Source of the DNA: Candidatus Cloacimonadota bacterium
Lineage (GTDB): Bacteria > Cloacimonadota > Cloacimonadia > Cloacimonadales > Cloacimonadaceae
DNA length: 7,896 bases
Direction of reading: 5' to 3'
Assembly (NCBI GenBank): GCA_028703735.1
Contig: JAQVMI010000038.1
Coordinates: forward strand, 1 to 7,896
Positions within the stretch are counted from its first letter, which is position 1. Each line of letters opens with the position of its first letter. A program made the translations under genes and the position numbers. Below the pieces are notes generated by a model that had not been told where the DNA came from, made no database searches, and saw only the letters and a list, made by a program, of their open reading frames with translations. Shown in pieces: positions 1 to 7,800 of this stretch.

Positions 1-1
1 A

Positions 2-1297
2 ACTATCCCATATTTTAAGAGCAAACTGTATCTGCAAACCAGTTATTCCACAATCAGTTGGGATGATAGCAGCAAGCGTAGTTTCAGCCAGCTTAATCTG
101 GAGCATAGCACCTCTGTGCCAAACCATCCCTGGCTGCAAGGTGAGCCTCTCACAATCAGCAATAGCCACGGTTTGGCAAACTTCAGCTTTGTGTCTGGAG
201 GCAGCACTGTAAGCACTGTGCCGGCTAATTTTTACCTGTCTCTACCGGTGGAAACCCTGCCGGAAAACCTTGTTCTGTTTAACAACACCAACTACCCTCG
301 TCTGAAGCATTATCTACCTGCTACTACCTTCACCGGTGATAGTTTTGTAGCTTCCAATGGCAATCTGATAATCTATCCGGAATATGCCGGACAGCTTTTT
401 AGTTCTGGTATCAGTTACACAAATCCCATGTCACTAAGAGTTTATCCTACTATGACCTATGTGATGGGTGAGCTGCGTTTTTACACTTATGGAGCTGCAT
501 CGGAAGGGCAAAGTGCCTTGTTCAATATCACCAGGAGCAATGCCTTATCTGATCCCTACCAGATACTATCCAGCCAATACACCTTAGCCCAAACTTCTTC
601 TGCTTATTCTATAAGCACTGCTACGGAAGCTAATTATGCAACCTTTGAACCCATCTTATTCTTCAAACGCAGCTCCCGAAATCAGAACCTGCTATTTTAC
701 GAAGGCAATGGAGATTTTTATAGGCTTTATCCCTACAACCAGAGCGAAACCTTTGATCCCTGGGCTTTTATGATTGATGGAAGCTACAATGGTATCTCGC
801 TATCTTATAATGGCAGCTATGCTTCATTTACGGATTCTGCAGTACATACTTTTGTTGCCAGCCCTATTGCCACGTCTGTCCGGGATGCTGTGCTTTCTCT
901 TTATCAGGCACAGTTTGTGCTGCCCGGTTTCTTTATAGGAGCCACAGTTCCATTGGGTTCCACAATGCGGATGGAAAAACTTAGCAGTCTGCCCGGAGTG
1001 TCTAACCTTATGGCAGCATATCAATTGCAGCTTACCCGACCCAATGGTCAACCAGTAAACCCAAGTTTCTACAATGTTGTGGGTGCCACGCAGGAACCTT
1101 ATCTCTATATTCCGGTTAGCAATATCGAGGCAATTCCCAACGCCCGCTTTTTTTATCGGGATATTATTGGGCAGATAACAGAGCTTACCCGGGTGGAAAA
1201 TTTTAGCACAAACTATGCCAGCGAATATACGGTGCTGGGGAATAGCTTTATCTGCACGGTCAATAATCCCGGAATCTTCTATGTAACTGGTCAGTAA
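2..1297 (+). CDS. Probable secreted, beta-rich surface protein of unknown function (5' end outside window)
   Basis: The frame is open from base 2 to the TAA at 1295-1297, giving 431 residues. A GTG at 116 is the first possible start, but in-frame coding-like sequence continues upstream of it without a stop and no ribosome binding site precedes it, so I treat the gene as truncated by the left edge. I do not recognise the family. The protein is rich in Ser, Thr, Asn, Tyr and Phe, poor in Lys, and has a single Cys (window residue 418). Short alternating hydrophobic/polar stretches suggest beta-sandwich or beta-propeller-like folding. No membrane segment or catalytic motif is visible, and any signal peptide would lie outside the window. 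The C-terminus (FYVTGQ) carries no obvious sorting domain. Composition fits an exported or cell-surface protein; that is inference. It points the same way as the following kinase gene but is separated from it by about 340 non-coding bases, so a shared operon is doubtful. Confidence 0.75.
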   Translation, partial: TIPYFKSKLYLQTSYSTISWDDSSKRSFSQLNLEHSTSVPNHPWLQGEPLTISNSHGLANFSFVSGGSTVSTVPANFYLSLPVETLPENLVLFNNTNYPRLKHYLPATTFTGDSFVASNGNLIIYPEYAGQLFSSGISYTNPMSLRVYPTMTYVMGELRFYTYGAASEGQSALFNITRSNALSDPYQILSSQYTLAQTSSAYSISTATEANYATFEPILFFKRSSRNQNLLFYEGNGDFYRLYPYNQSETFDPWAFMIDGSYNGISLSYNGSYASFTDSAVHTFVASPIATSVRDAVLSLYQAQFVLPGFFIGATVPLGSTMRMEKLSSLPGVSNLMAAYQLQLTRPNGQPVNPSFYNVVGATQEPYLYIPVSNIEAIPNARFFYRDIIGQITELTRVENFSTNYASEYTVLGNSFICTVNNPGIFYVTGQ

Positions 1298-1351
1298 TCC
1301 TACTATAGCCTGACAACTCTATAGGCAAACAGGCATCAGCACAATCCTCTT

Positions 1352-1480
1352 TTCCTGCTTCCCCCGGGATTGGGTTTTATGTGATGTTTATTGATGTCCA
1401 CAGGGAAGTGTTATAGGCGCATTAAGGGAAAAAGGGGAGGTGATGAGCAAAACATTGGGATATTTCCGGGGCAGCAGGAA
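1352..1480. repeat. Imperfect long-range inverted repeat (8 + 6 bp arms)
   Basis: TTCCTGCT at 1352-1359 is the exact reverse complement of AGCAGGAA at 1473-1480. Just inside, CCCCGG at 1362-1367 is the exact reverse complement of CCGGGG at 1466-1471, leaving only a 2-by-1 internal loop between the two helices. The enclosed segment is about 98 bases. It may be the closing stem of a structured leader or small RNA, or a degenerate pair of terminal repeats. No target-site duplication or transposase is visible, so a mobile origin is unsupported. Confidence 0.45.
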
Positions 1481-1500
1481 GCTTTCAACTTACACCCAAT

Positions 1501-1544
1501 AAATAACATTGACAGGATTTCTGCTTGGTGCATTTATGTTATTT
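1501..1544. repeat. Perfect 9-bp inverted repeat upstream of the hybrid kinase gene
   Basis: AAATAACAT at 1501-1509 is exactly repeated in inverse as ATGTTATTT at 1536-1544, with a 26-base spacer. The arms bracket the TTGACA hexamer at 1509-1514 and the region where a -10 box would lie, about 95 bases before the kinase start codon. That placement suits an operator or a leader hairpin, but the arms are AT-rich and a chance match is quite possible. Confidence 0.35.
1509..1540 (+). promoter_or_regulatory. Possible sigma70-type promoter for the hybrid kinase gene
   Basis: TTGACA at 1509-1514 matches the consensus -35 box exactly. The downstream part is weak: ATTTAT at 1532-1537 has 17-bp spacing but only three matches to TATAAT, while TATGTT at 1535-1540 matches better at a spacing of 20. 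It would leave a leader of roughly 95 bases before the start codon. The call rests mainly on the -35 box and on the location. Confidence 0.25.
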
Positions 1545-1623
1545 CGTCTTGTGTTACCTAACGTGAAAATGGATGATGCCTGAAAAGCTACATCTGTGAT
1601 ACCATAAACAATAGTGCTAAACT

Positions 1624-1629
1624 GAGGAG
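1624..1629 (+). promoter_or_regulatory. Ribosome binding site of the hybrid kinase gene
   Basis: GAGGAG ends nine bases before the ATG at 1639. It fixes that ATG as the start, and no better-placed alternative start lies nearby. Confidence 0.75.
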
Positions 1630-1638
1630 TTTACCTAT

Positions 1639-4458
1639 ATGCTGATCAAAGACAAACCCAAGTCCGATAGCCCAGAAAGTGAAAGTAAGGATTTCAAACA
1701 GGAATTATTTAAGATTACTGAAGCTGTTCAGAGTAAAGAAATCGCCAGCAAAACCGGAGGTGAAGATTGTGAACAGCTAAAGCGAGATAATGATCTCCTT
1801 AAGCAGGACATTGCTTTATATAAATCTTTCATAGAAAACCTGAATGCCACTGTTGTTGCCATGACCCCCGATGGAATAATCACCTATGCCTCACCAAACT
1901 GGAAATTGCTGCTTGGACATGATACAGATGAAGTGCTAAACATATCTGTATTTGATAAATTTATCCATCCTGAAGACGCCCCTAAGAACTTGGAATACAT
2001 GAAGAAAACTATCAGTTCTGGTAAAAGCCAGGGTGAAATTGAATATAGAATAAAGCACAAAGATGGCTCTTGGAAATGGCATGCAGCCCGCGCCTCTCTT
2101 ATTTTCGATGAACATGGCAAGGTAAAATCCTTTTTGGCAATAGGAATGGACATCAGCGAAAGAAAAGCAGCTAATGAAAAACTCCGGCAGAGTGAAGCGG
2201 ATTTTCGCTTATTGATAGAAAACATGCAGGAAGGTGTAATCTATGTGGATAATGACGATATAATTCAGTACATAAACCGAAGCTGTTGCGAAATATATGG
2301 GTTCACCTGTGCTGAAGTGATTGGCAAAACTGGCTATGAAATCCTCATAATCGAAGAAGACCGTAAGATAATAACCGAAAAAAATAACTTGCGCCAACAA
2401 GGTATCTCGGATATTTACGAAGTTCGGGGCAGGAAAGTGAATGGAGACCCGCTGTGGCTAAGAATTAAAGGTGCTCCCATTCGTAATGAAGCTGGTGAAG
2501 TGATAGGCTCCGTAGGCATTATGACCGATATTACTAAGCAAAAACGGATAGAAGAGGATAAACTGAACTTGCTGAACATTATTGATAACAGCCTGAACGA
2601 GATTTTTATCTTCGATGCCGAAACTCTGCTTTTCGATTATGTAAACTCCGGTGCTTTGAAAAATACCGGATACACAATGGATGAACTGAAGGCCCTAACC
2701 CCGCTGGATGTAATCCCGGTGCTGAATCATGATGAATTCGTAAAAATGCTGCAAACCTTGGAAACAGGTGAAAATGAAGTACTTAGGTTTGATTCCATAC
2801 ATAAACGGAAAGATGGTTCCACCTACCCTGTGGAAGTGCTAATGCAATTTTACAAAAAAGGGAATGTATCCAGGTTCTTTGCAGTTATAAATGATTCTTC
2901 GCTTAGCAATTCTTTACGGGAACAGCTTTTAGCCTCGCAAAAAATGGATGCCATAGGCAGACTTGCCGGCGGAGTTGCACATGATTTTAACAATTTGCTA
3001 ACCGTTATCCTTGGTTATGGCGAAGAGTTAATAAATGAACTTCCCCCGGATAGCCCATTAATAAGTGGAGCAGAAGAGATTATCAAAGCGGGAAAACGTG
3101 CTTCAAATTTAACCAGGCAGCTGTTAACCTTCAGCCATAAGCAAATGGTTCAGCCAAGGCTGATAAATCTTAACGAGCTTGTTCGTAATCTGCATAGTAT
3201 GTTGCAGCGGATTATTGGTGAAGATATAGAAATAGCCTTGCAGTTTGACCACAATCTTAGCCCCCTGAAAGCCGATGCAGGACAAATGGAGCAGATAATT
3301 GTAAATCTTGCCCTTAATGCCCGTGATGCAATGCCTTCCGGAGGAAAGCTTACCATAGAAACTGCCAATTTAATAGTTGGCAAGGAACTATTACATGCAG
3401 GATTCGACAGCAAACCCGGGCAATATGTGCTGCTCTCTGTTACAGATACCGGCTGTGGAATGGATAAAGAAACTAAAGCCAGGATATTCGAACCCTTCTT
3501 CACCACCAAGGCTACGGGAAAAGGCTTGGGATTGGGACTTTCCACTGTTTATGGTATTGTTAAACAAGCGGAAGGAACAATAACTGTGCATAGCGAAATA
3601 GGCAAGGGAACTTGTTTCAAATTGCTGTTCCCCATTTCGAACAGTATGGAAGCCTTTGACCAGCCACGCCTTATTGCCAATGATCTGATGGGTAAGGGTG
3701 AACATATTTTAATTGTGGAAGACGAGGTAGCTCTGCTGAACTTCCTCTCGAAACTGGTTCGCAATATTGGCTACAATGTAAATGCCAAATCCAGTAGCTT
3801 GGAAGCACTGGCACTTATTAAACAAGGCTTTAAACCAAATTTGATAATCACTGATGTGGTTATGCCAACCCTGAATGGGAAAGAAATGGCAGATCAAATT
3901 AGGCAGTTGATACCAAATCAACAAATCCTGTTCATGTCCGGCTACACTGATGATACAATTGTGCATCATGGGGTTCTGGAAGAAGGTGTTTCATTTATCC
4001 ATAAACCATTTACAGCCAAAGATATCGCCACAAAAATCAGCCATCTGCTTGCACAAGACGCGTTAAAGAATTCCTATGCAGAAATATTGATGTTAGATGA
4101 TGAGGAAAGCCTAAGAACCCTGATGCAACGTGTTTGTACCAGACGTGGTCACAGGCTTACAGGAGCTGGAACTTTAGAAGAGGCTATGCAAGCATTAGCC
4201 AAACAACAATTCGACGTAATGCTTATAGATATGCATTTATTTTGTATGGACGGAGTGCAAGCTCTGGAACAAATTAGAGCTGCAGGGATCACCACACCCG
4301 CAATAGTCTTTAGCGGATCAGTAAGCCAACAAGAGAAAGAAGCCTTAAAGCCACTTGGGGTACTGAAAATCATGGAAAAGAACTTTAACAACCTCCCCCT
4401 GCTTCAACTGATTGAAGGATTGAAATCCGGGGTAGTAAAAGCAGAGGATATTGTCTGA
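1639..4458 (+). CDS. Soluble hybrid sensor histidine kinase, three PAS domains and two receiver domains
   Basis: This 939-residue protein senses an unknown signal, autophosphorylates on histidine and can pass phosphate to its own receivers. No membrane segment is visible, so it should act in the cytoplasm. Order: charged N-terminus with a short coiled coil (about 42-62); PAS1 61-175; PAS2 187-300; PAS3 308-425; dimerisation/phosphoacceptor domain about 433-500 with His448 in a GGVAHDFNNLL H-box; ATPase domain about 545-660 with N-box Asn560, G1 box Asp603-Gly607 (DTGCG), F-box EPFFTTK at 618-624 and G2 box 627-634 (GKGLGLGL). Receiver 1 (about 689-808) has Glu694/Asp695, acceptor Asp739, Ser767 and Lys789-Pro790. 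Receiver 2 (about 814-930) has Asp820/Asp821, acceptor Asp864, Ser892 and Lys914, but lacks both usual prolines (Phe868 and Asn915 instead). The HDFNN H-box places the core in the class often fused to receivers. All catalytic residues are present, so it should be active. The ligand cannot be inferred. It ends six bases from the convergent response regulator gene. Confidence 0.95.
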   Translation: MLIKDKPKSDSPESESKDFKQELFKITEAVQSKEIASKTGGEDCEQLKRDNDLLKQDIALYKSFIENLNATVVAMTPDGIITYASPNWKLLLGHDTDEVLNISVFDKFIHPEDAPKNLEYMKKTISSGKSQGEIEYRIKHKDGSWKWHAARASLIFDEHGKVKSFLAIGMDISERKAANEKLRQSEADFRLLIENMQEGVIYVDNDDIIQYINRSCCEIYGFTCAEVIGKTGYEILIIEEDRKIITEKNNLRQQGISDIYEVRGRKVNGDPLWLRIKGAPIRNEAGEVIGSVGIMTDITKQKRIEEDKLNLLNIIDNSLNEIFIFDAETLLFDYVNSGALKNTGYTMDELKALTPLDVIPVLNHDEFVKMLQTLETGENEVLRFDSIHKRKDGSTYPVEVLMQFYKKGNVSRFFAVINDSSLSNSLREQLLASQKMDAIGRLAGGVAHDFNNLLTVILGYGEELINELPPDSPLISGAEEIIKAGKRASNLTRQLLTFSHKQMVQPRLINLNELVRNLHSMLQRIIGEDIEIALQFDHNLSPLKADAGQMEQIIVNLALNARDAMPSGGKLTIETANLIVGKELLHAGFDSKPGQYVLLSVTDTGCGMDKETKARIFEPFFTTKATGKGLGLGLSTVYGIVKQAEGTITVHSEIGKGTCFKLLFPISNSMEAFDQPRLIANDLMGKGEHILIVEDEVALLNFLSKLVRNIGYNVNAKSSSLEALALIKQGFKPNLIITDVVMPTLNGKEMADQIRQLIPNQQILFMSGYTDDTIVHHGVLEEGVSFIHKPFTAKDIATKISHLLAQDALKNSYAEILMLDDEESLRTLMQRVCTRRGHRLTGAGTLEEAMQALAKQQFDVMLIDMHLFCMDGVQALEQIRAAGITTPAIVFSGSVSQQEKEALKPLGVLKIMEKNFNNLPLLQLIEGLKSGVVKAEDIV

Positions 4459-4464
4459 GAATCT

Positions 4465-4893
4465 CTATTCAGGCGGAGCTTCGTTTATTACCAGCCAGTA
4501 TAAGCCAAGGTTGTTTACAGCATCGGCAAACTGGTTAAAATCCACAGGTTTGCGGATGTAGCTATTGGCTCCCAGATCATAACTTGCACTAATATCAGGA
4601 ATTTCTCCGGAAGAGGTAAGCACAACAACCGGTAACCTGCGGGTTCTGGGATCCTGCCTGATTAACCTTAGTAATTCCAGCCCATCCAAACGTGGAAGTT
4701 TAAGATCCAGTAGTATGATAGTAGGAAGTTTATTATCGGGTTCGAAGCATTCCTGAAAGAGGTATTTAGCTGCTTCCTGCCCGTCTTCTATAACGATAAG
4801 TTCGTTTAGTATCCTGTTTTTAACCAAAGCTCGCTTGGTAAGCTCTATGTCACTGGGATTATCTTCCACGAGTAAAATGGTCTTGTTTTTCAT
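4465..4893 (-). CDS. Single-domain response regulator, Rcp1-like
   Basis: This 142-residue protein is a complete receiver domain with no output domain, so it probably relays phosphate or acts by protein-protein contact in the cytoplasm. Visible active-site residues are Glu10/Asp11 (VEDN), acceptor Asp63 (LLDLKLP), Thr93 (LTSS) and Lys115-Pro116. The DLGANSYIRKPVDF stretch and the C-terminal YWLVINEAPP resemble the Rcp1 family, regulators paired with cyanobacterial-phytochrome-type kinases and many PAS/GAF relatives. Its ATG overlaps the TGA of the upstream kinase gene in an ATGA arrangement, with a strong ribosome binding site inside the kinase's last codons. This implies translational coupling and makes that kinase its likely partner. 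Length is normal for the family and nothing is missing. The stop codon lies six bases from the stop of the opposing hybrid kinase gene. Confidence 0.93.
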   Translation of the reverse strand: MKNKTILLVEDNPSDIELTKRALVKNRILNELIVIEDGQEAAKYLFQECFEPDNKLPTIILLDLKLPRLDGLELLRLIRQDPRTRRLPVVVLTSSGEIPDISASYDLGANSYIRKPVDFNQFADAVNNLGLYWLVINEAPPE

Positions 4894-7800
4894 GAACCCT
4901 CCTTCAAGGTAAAATAGAAAGTAGCTCCTTTATTGGGATGAGCCTCTACCCATATCTCGCCACCATGACGATTTATAATTCTTTGCACAGTAGCAAGTCC
5001 TACCCCCGTACCTGGAAATTCTGCGGCTTTGTGCATGCGCTGAAAAACTCCAAAAAGTTTGCTTGCATATGCCATATCAAACCCTGCCCCATTATCTTTT
5101 ACATAGAAAACAGTTTTGTGACCAGCATTGTCTGGACTATTGGCGATGCCTTTACCGAATTCTATTTTTGCTTGCTCTGTTTTAGTTGTAAATTTCCATG
5201 CATTGTTCAATAGATTGGTAAGCACAATCTCTAATAGATTATTATCACCCATAGCAGATAGATCGTTCTGGATGTGAACATCTACTATTCTATCACCGCT
5301 TTCTTCCTGAAGCCTGTTTATGATGTTCTTTGCCAGGGAAGATAGATTTACCTGCACAGTAGTTATATCTACCTTACCAATATGAGCAAGCTTCAGTAAT
5401 CCTTCTATCAGTTGGCTCATACGCACAGCTTCAGCTCTGATTCGCTCTAAGTAAATTTTTGCCTGACCATCCAACACAGACTCGTAATCATCGAACAAGG
5501 CTTGGCTCCATCCATCAATACCCCTTAAAGGAGAGCGTAAATCGTGAGAAACTGAATAGCTAAATGCTTCCAACTCTTTATTGGCAATCTGAAGATCAGC
5601 CGTTCTGGCTATCACACGTTGTTCCAGCTCTTCATTCAGCTTCTTTATAGCATCATCAGCTTTTTTCTTTTCGGTGATTTCCCTAAAGAACACCGTTACA
5701 CGGTTTTTCCCCGTATTAACAGCATGAATTTCAAAAGCACCAGAGATTCCCTCGGCTTCATAAACAATCTGTTCAGCCTGATAGTTCTCGCCTCCCAAAG
5801 CAACTCTGCGGTATATCTGGGGAATTTCTGTGCCGGCATTACCTGGAAAAGCTTCCAATAATTCTTTTCCGAGAAGTGCTTGATTATCTATTCCCAGAAT
5901 TTTATCCGCAGACAAATTTGCCCCGGTTAATATGAGCCTGTTATCCGGCATTAACACAAAAGCATGAGCTCCAAAAGGTGCATTGTCAACAATTACTCTA
6001 AGGCGTTCTTCGCTCTCTGCAACCATTCTCTCTGCTTCTATCCTTTCGGTAATATCTTGCCCCTGGGCTATGGTAGAGAGCAGGGTTTTTCCATCTTCTT
6101 CGTACACTATTGCAGAATTCCACAATACTATGCGTATCTGCATGTCCTTGCGCTGAATGGGAAGCTCTACAGATTCCCAGCTACTAACCTTCGAAGCCAA
6201 ACGAATCAACGACATGTTACTATCTCTGCTTTCAGGGGGGAAGAACAAGCTAAGATGCTTACCCAAAATTTCTTCTGCAGAATACTGGGTTAAGTGCTCA
6301 AAAGCTCGATTAAACCTTTCGATTAAGTAATTGGCATTCCACACGATTATCGGTGCATTTGCGTAATCCAGAAGGTTTTGAAGATACTGATTGGTTTCCC
6401 TAAGTTCATGCTCGGCACTCATTCTTTGGGTAGCATCTTCGTAAATTGCTACTATTTCACCCGATTCCAGTTTTAGCACCTTATTGTTCAACCAATATTC
6501 CAGCTTGTTTTCTTGGTAGTTAAAGGTATCACACTGCTTAGTTATACCCGTGTTATAAACTTCCCTAAAAACATCCAGCAAGCCCTTGTTTCTTAGATCA
6601 GGAAATACCTCCGAGGCTTTTAAGCCAATTATATATTCCTTGTGTGAATTCGTAATCCGCTGTCCCGCAGGATTTATATCACAAATGTAGAAATCACTAT
6701 TATCTTCGGTACTCTGATATACCGAAACCCCATTGCTGAGATGTTCAAATAACTCGTGGAATCTGTACTCACTTTTCTTTAAATCATCTTCCGATTGCCT
6801 TTTAGCCTGTTCTAATTCGTTCATTTCCAGAGCGTAAGATATGTCTCCGGTTACTTCTTCCAGTAAGCGTATTTCCATTTCATTAAAGAAATTTAGCTCC
6901 TCAGAATACATGGTAAACACCAGTTCCACCCTATTATGCAAAACTATCGGCATGCTTATTACCGATCTATAGCCATTCTTTAGGGCACTATCCCTCCAGG
7001 GTTCCATGCAGGGATCATTGGCAATATCGTTGCAATAGAAGTATTTCATTGTTTGCACTGCCATTCCGCAGGGTCCCCTACCTTCTGGAACATCCTTAGT
7101 TGAGATATTGGGAATTACAGAAAAGTATCCGTTTTCGTCACCTGCCCAGAGAAGCGGTTTTACTATTTCCTCTTGTAGATCCACTTCGCCAATCCAAGCC
7201 ATTTTAAACTTTCCAAAATCTATGGAAATTCGGCAAGCCTCCTGCAAAATTACCCTCGCATCACGGGTACGAACCATCATCTGATTAATCTCACTAATCA
7301 CCGCATAAACACGGTTCATTTTAACAATCTCTTCTTCTGCCAGTTTCTGACTGGTGATATCCAAGATGGTATTCATAAAGTATAGCGGTTTTCCATCATA
7401 ATCTCTTTGTAATACAGTGCTTACATCTGCCCAAACTACACTGCCATCCTTATGCTGGTAACGCTTTATGAAACGAGCACCCTCTTTTTCACCTGCCAAT
7501 ATAGAATCTATTATTTTTTGAGTGAGCTCCACATCATCGGGATGAGTAAAATCTTGCCATTTATGCTTCATCTCGCCTTGAGAATATCCCAGCATATTAC
7601 ATAGGGCAGTGTTTGGGTTAACGGTTCCATCCATGGATGTGAGTGATTTTCCCGCAATGGAATTCTCGAATACATTCCTGAATTTCAGCTCACTATATGC
7701 TAAGGCTTGTTCGGTAGCAATCTTTTGGGAAATATCCCGGATGATATGAACTGCCCCAATAATCTCCTTCTCCTCATCCAGGATTGGATCTACAGATATC

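Larger units (their letters stand above)
1298..1638. other. Intergenic region between surface-protein gene and hybrid kinase gene
   Basis: I find no convincing gene in these 341 bases. The first part has only weak hairpins: CTATAG at 1303-1308 with its copy at 1319-1324, and CAATCC 1342-1347 pairing with GGATTG 1367-1372 shortly before TTTT at 1375-1378. The latter could be a poor terminator for the upstream gene. A pyrimidine tract (about 1346-1365) is followed by a purine tract (1424-1440), and the pyrimidine tract can also pair with 1466-1480. The second part contains a 9-bp inverted repeat, a TTGACA hexamer and the ribosome binding site of the kinase gene. The region plausibly holds the end of one transcript and the promoter plus leader of the next. 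Confidence 0.6.

Noticed and set aside
116..118. GTG as the start of the surface-protein gene
   Set aside because: Coding-like sequence in the same frame runs uninterrupted to the left edge and no ribosome binding site precedes the GTG; the gene most likely starts outside the window.
824..1051. 75-codon open frame on the minus strand inside the surface-protein gene
   Set aside because: It is short, has no domain signal and is fully overlapped by a long continuous frame on the other strand.
1303..1324. CTATAG...CTATAG hairpin as a terminator of the first gene
   Set aside because: The stem is six AT-rich pairs with a 10-base loop and no following T-run.
1342..1378. CAATCC/GGATTG stem followed by TTTT as a rho-independent terminator
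   Set aside because: The stem is short, the loop is about 19 bases, and two bases separate the stem from only four Ts; too weak to list as a terminator.
1352..1480. A miniature transposable element bounded by the inverted repeat
   Set aside because: The arms are short and imperfect, no flanking direct repeat is visible, and no second copy occurs in the window.
1443..1502. A 19-codon leader reading frame after GGGGAGG at 1434-1440
   Set aside because: The Shine-Dalgarno-like sequence is only two bases from the ATG, too close for normal initiation, and the peptide shows no attenuator pattern.
3150..3545. 131-codon open frame on the minus strand opposite the hybrid kinase core
   Set aside because: It is antisense to strongly conserved kinase motifs and its translation resembles no protein; it is a by-product of the real gene, as are the other frames opposite the kinases.
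4457..4465. GAGA-A-TCTC palindrome between the convergent genes as a bidirectional terminator
   Set aside because: A four-base stem around a one-base centre cannot form a terminator hairpin and there is no T-run on either strand.
5964..6293. 109-codon open frame on the plus strand inside the large kinase gene
   Set aside because: It lies opposite clear PAS-domain sequence, is rich in Cys, Phe and His as expected of a shadow frame, and has no convincing ribosome binding site.
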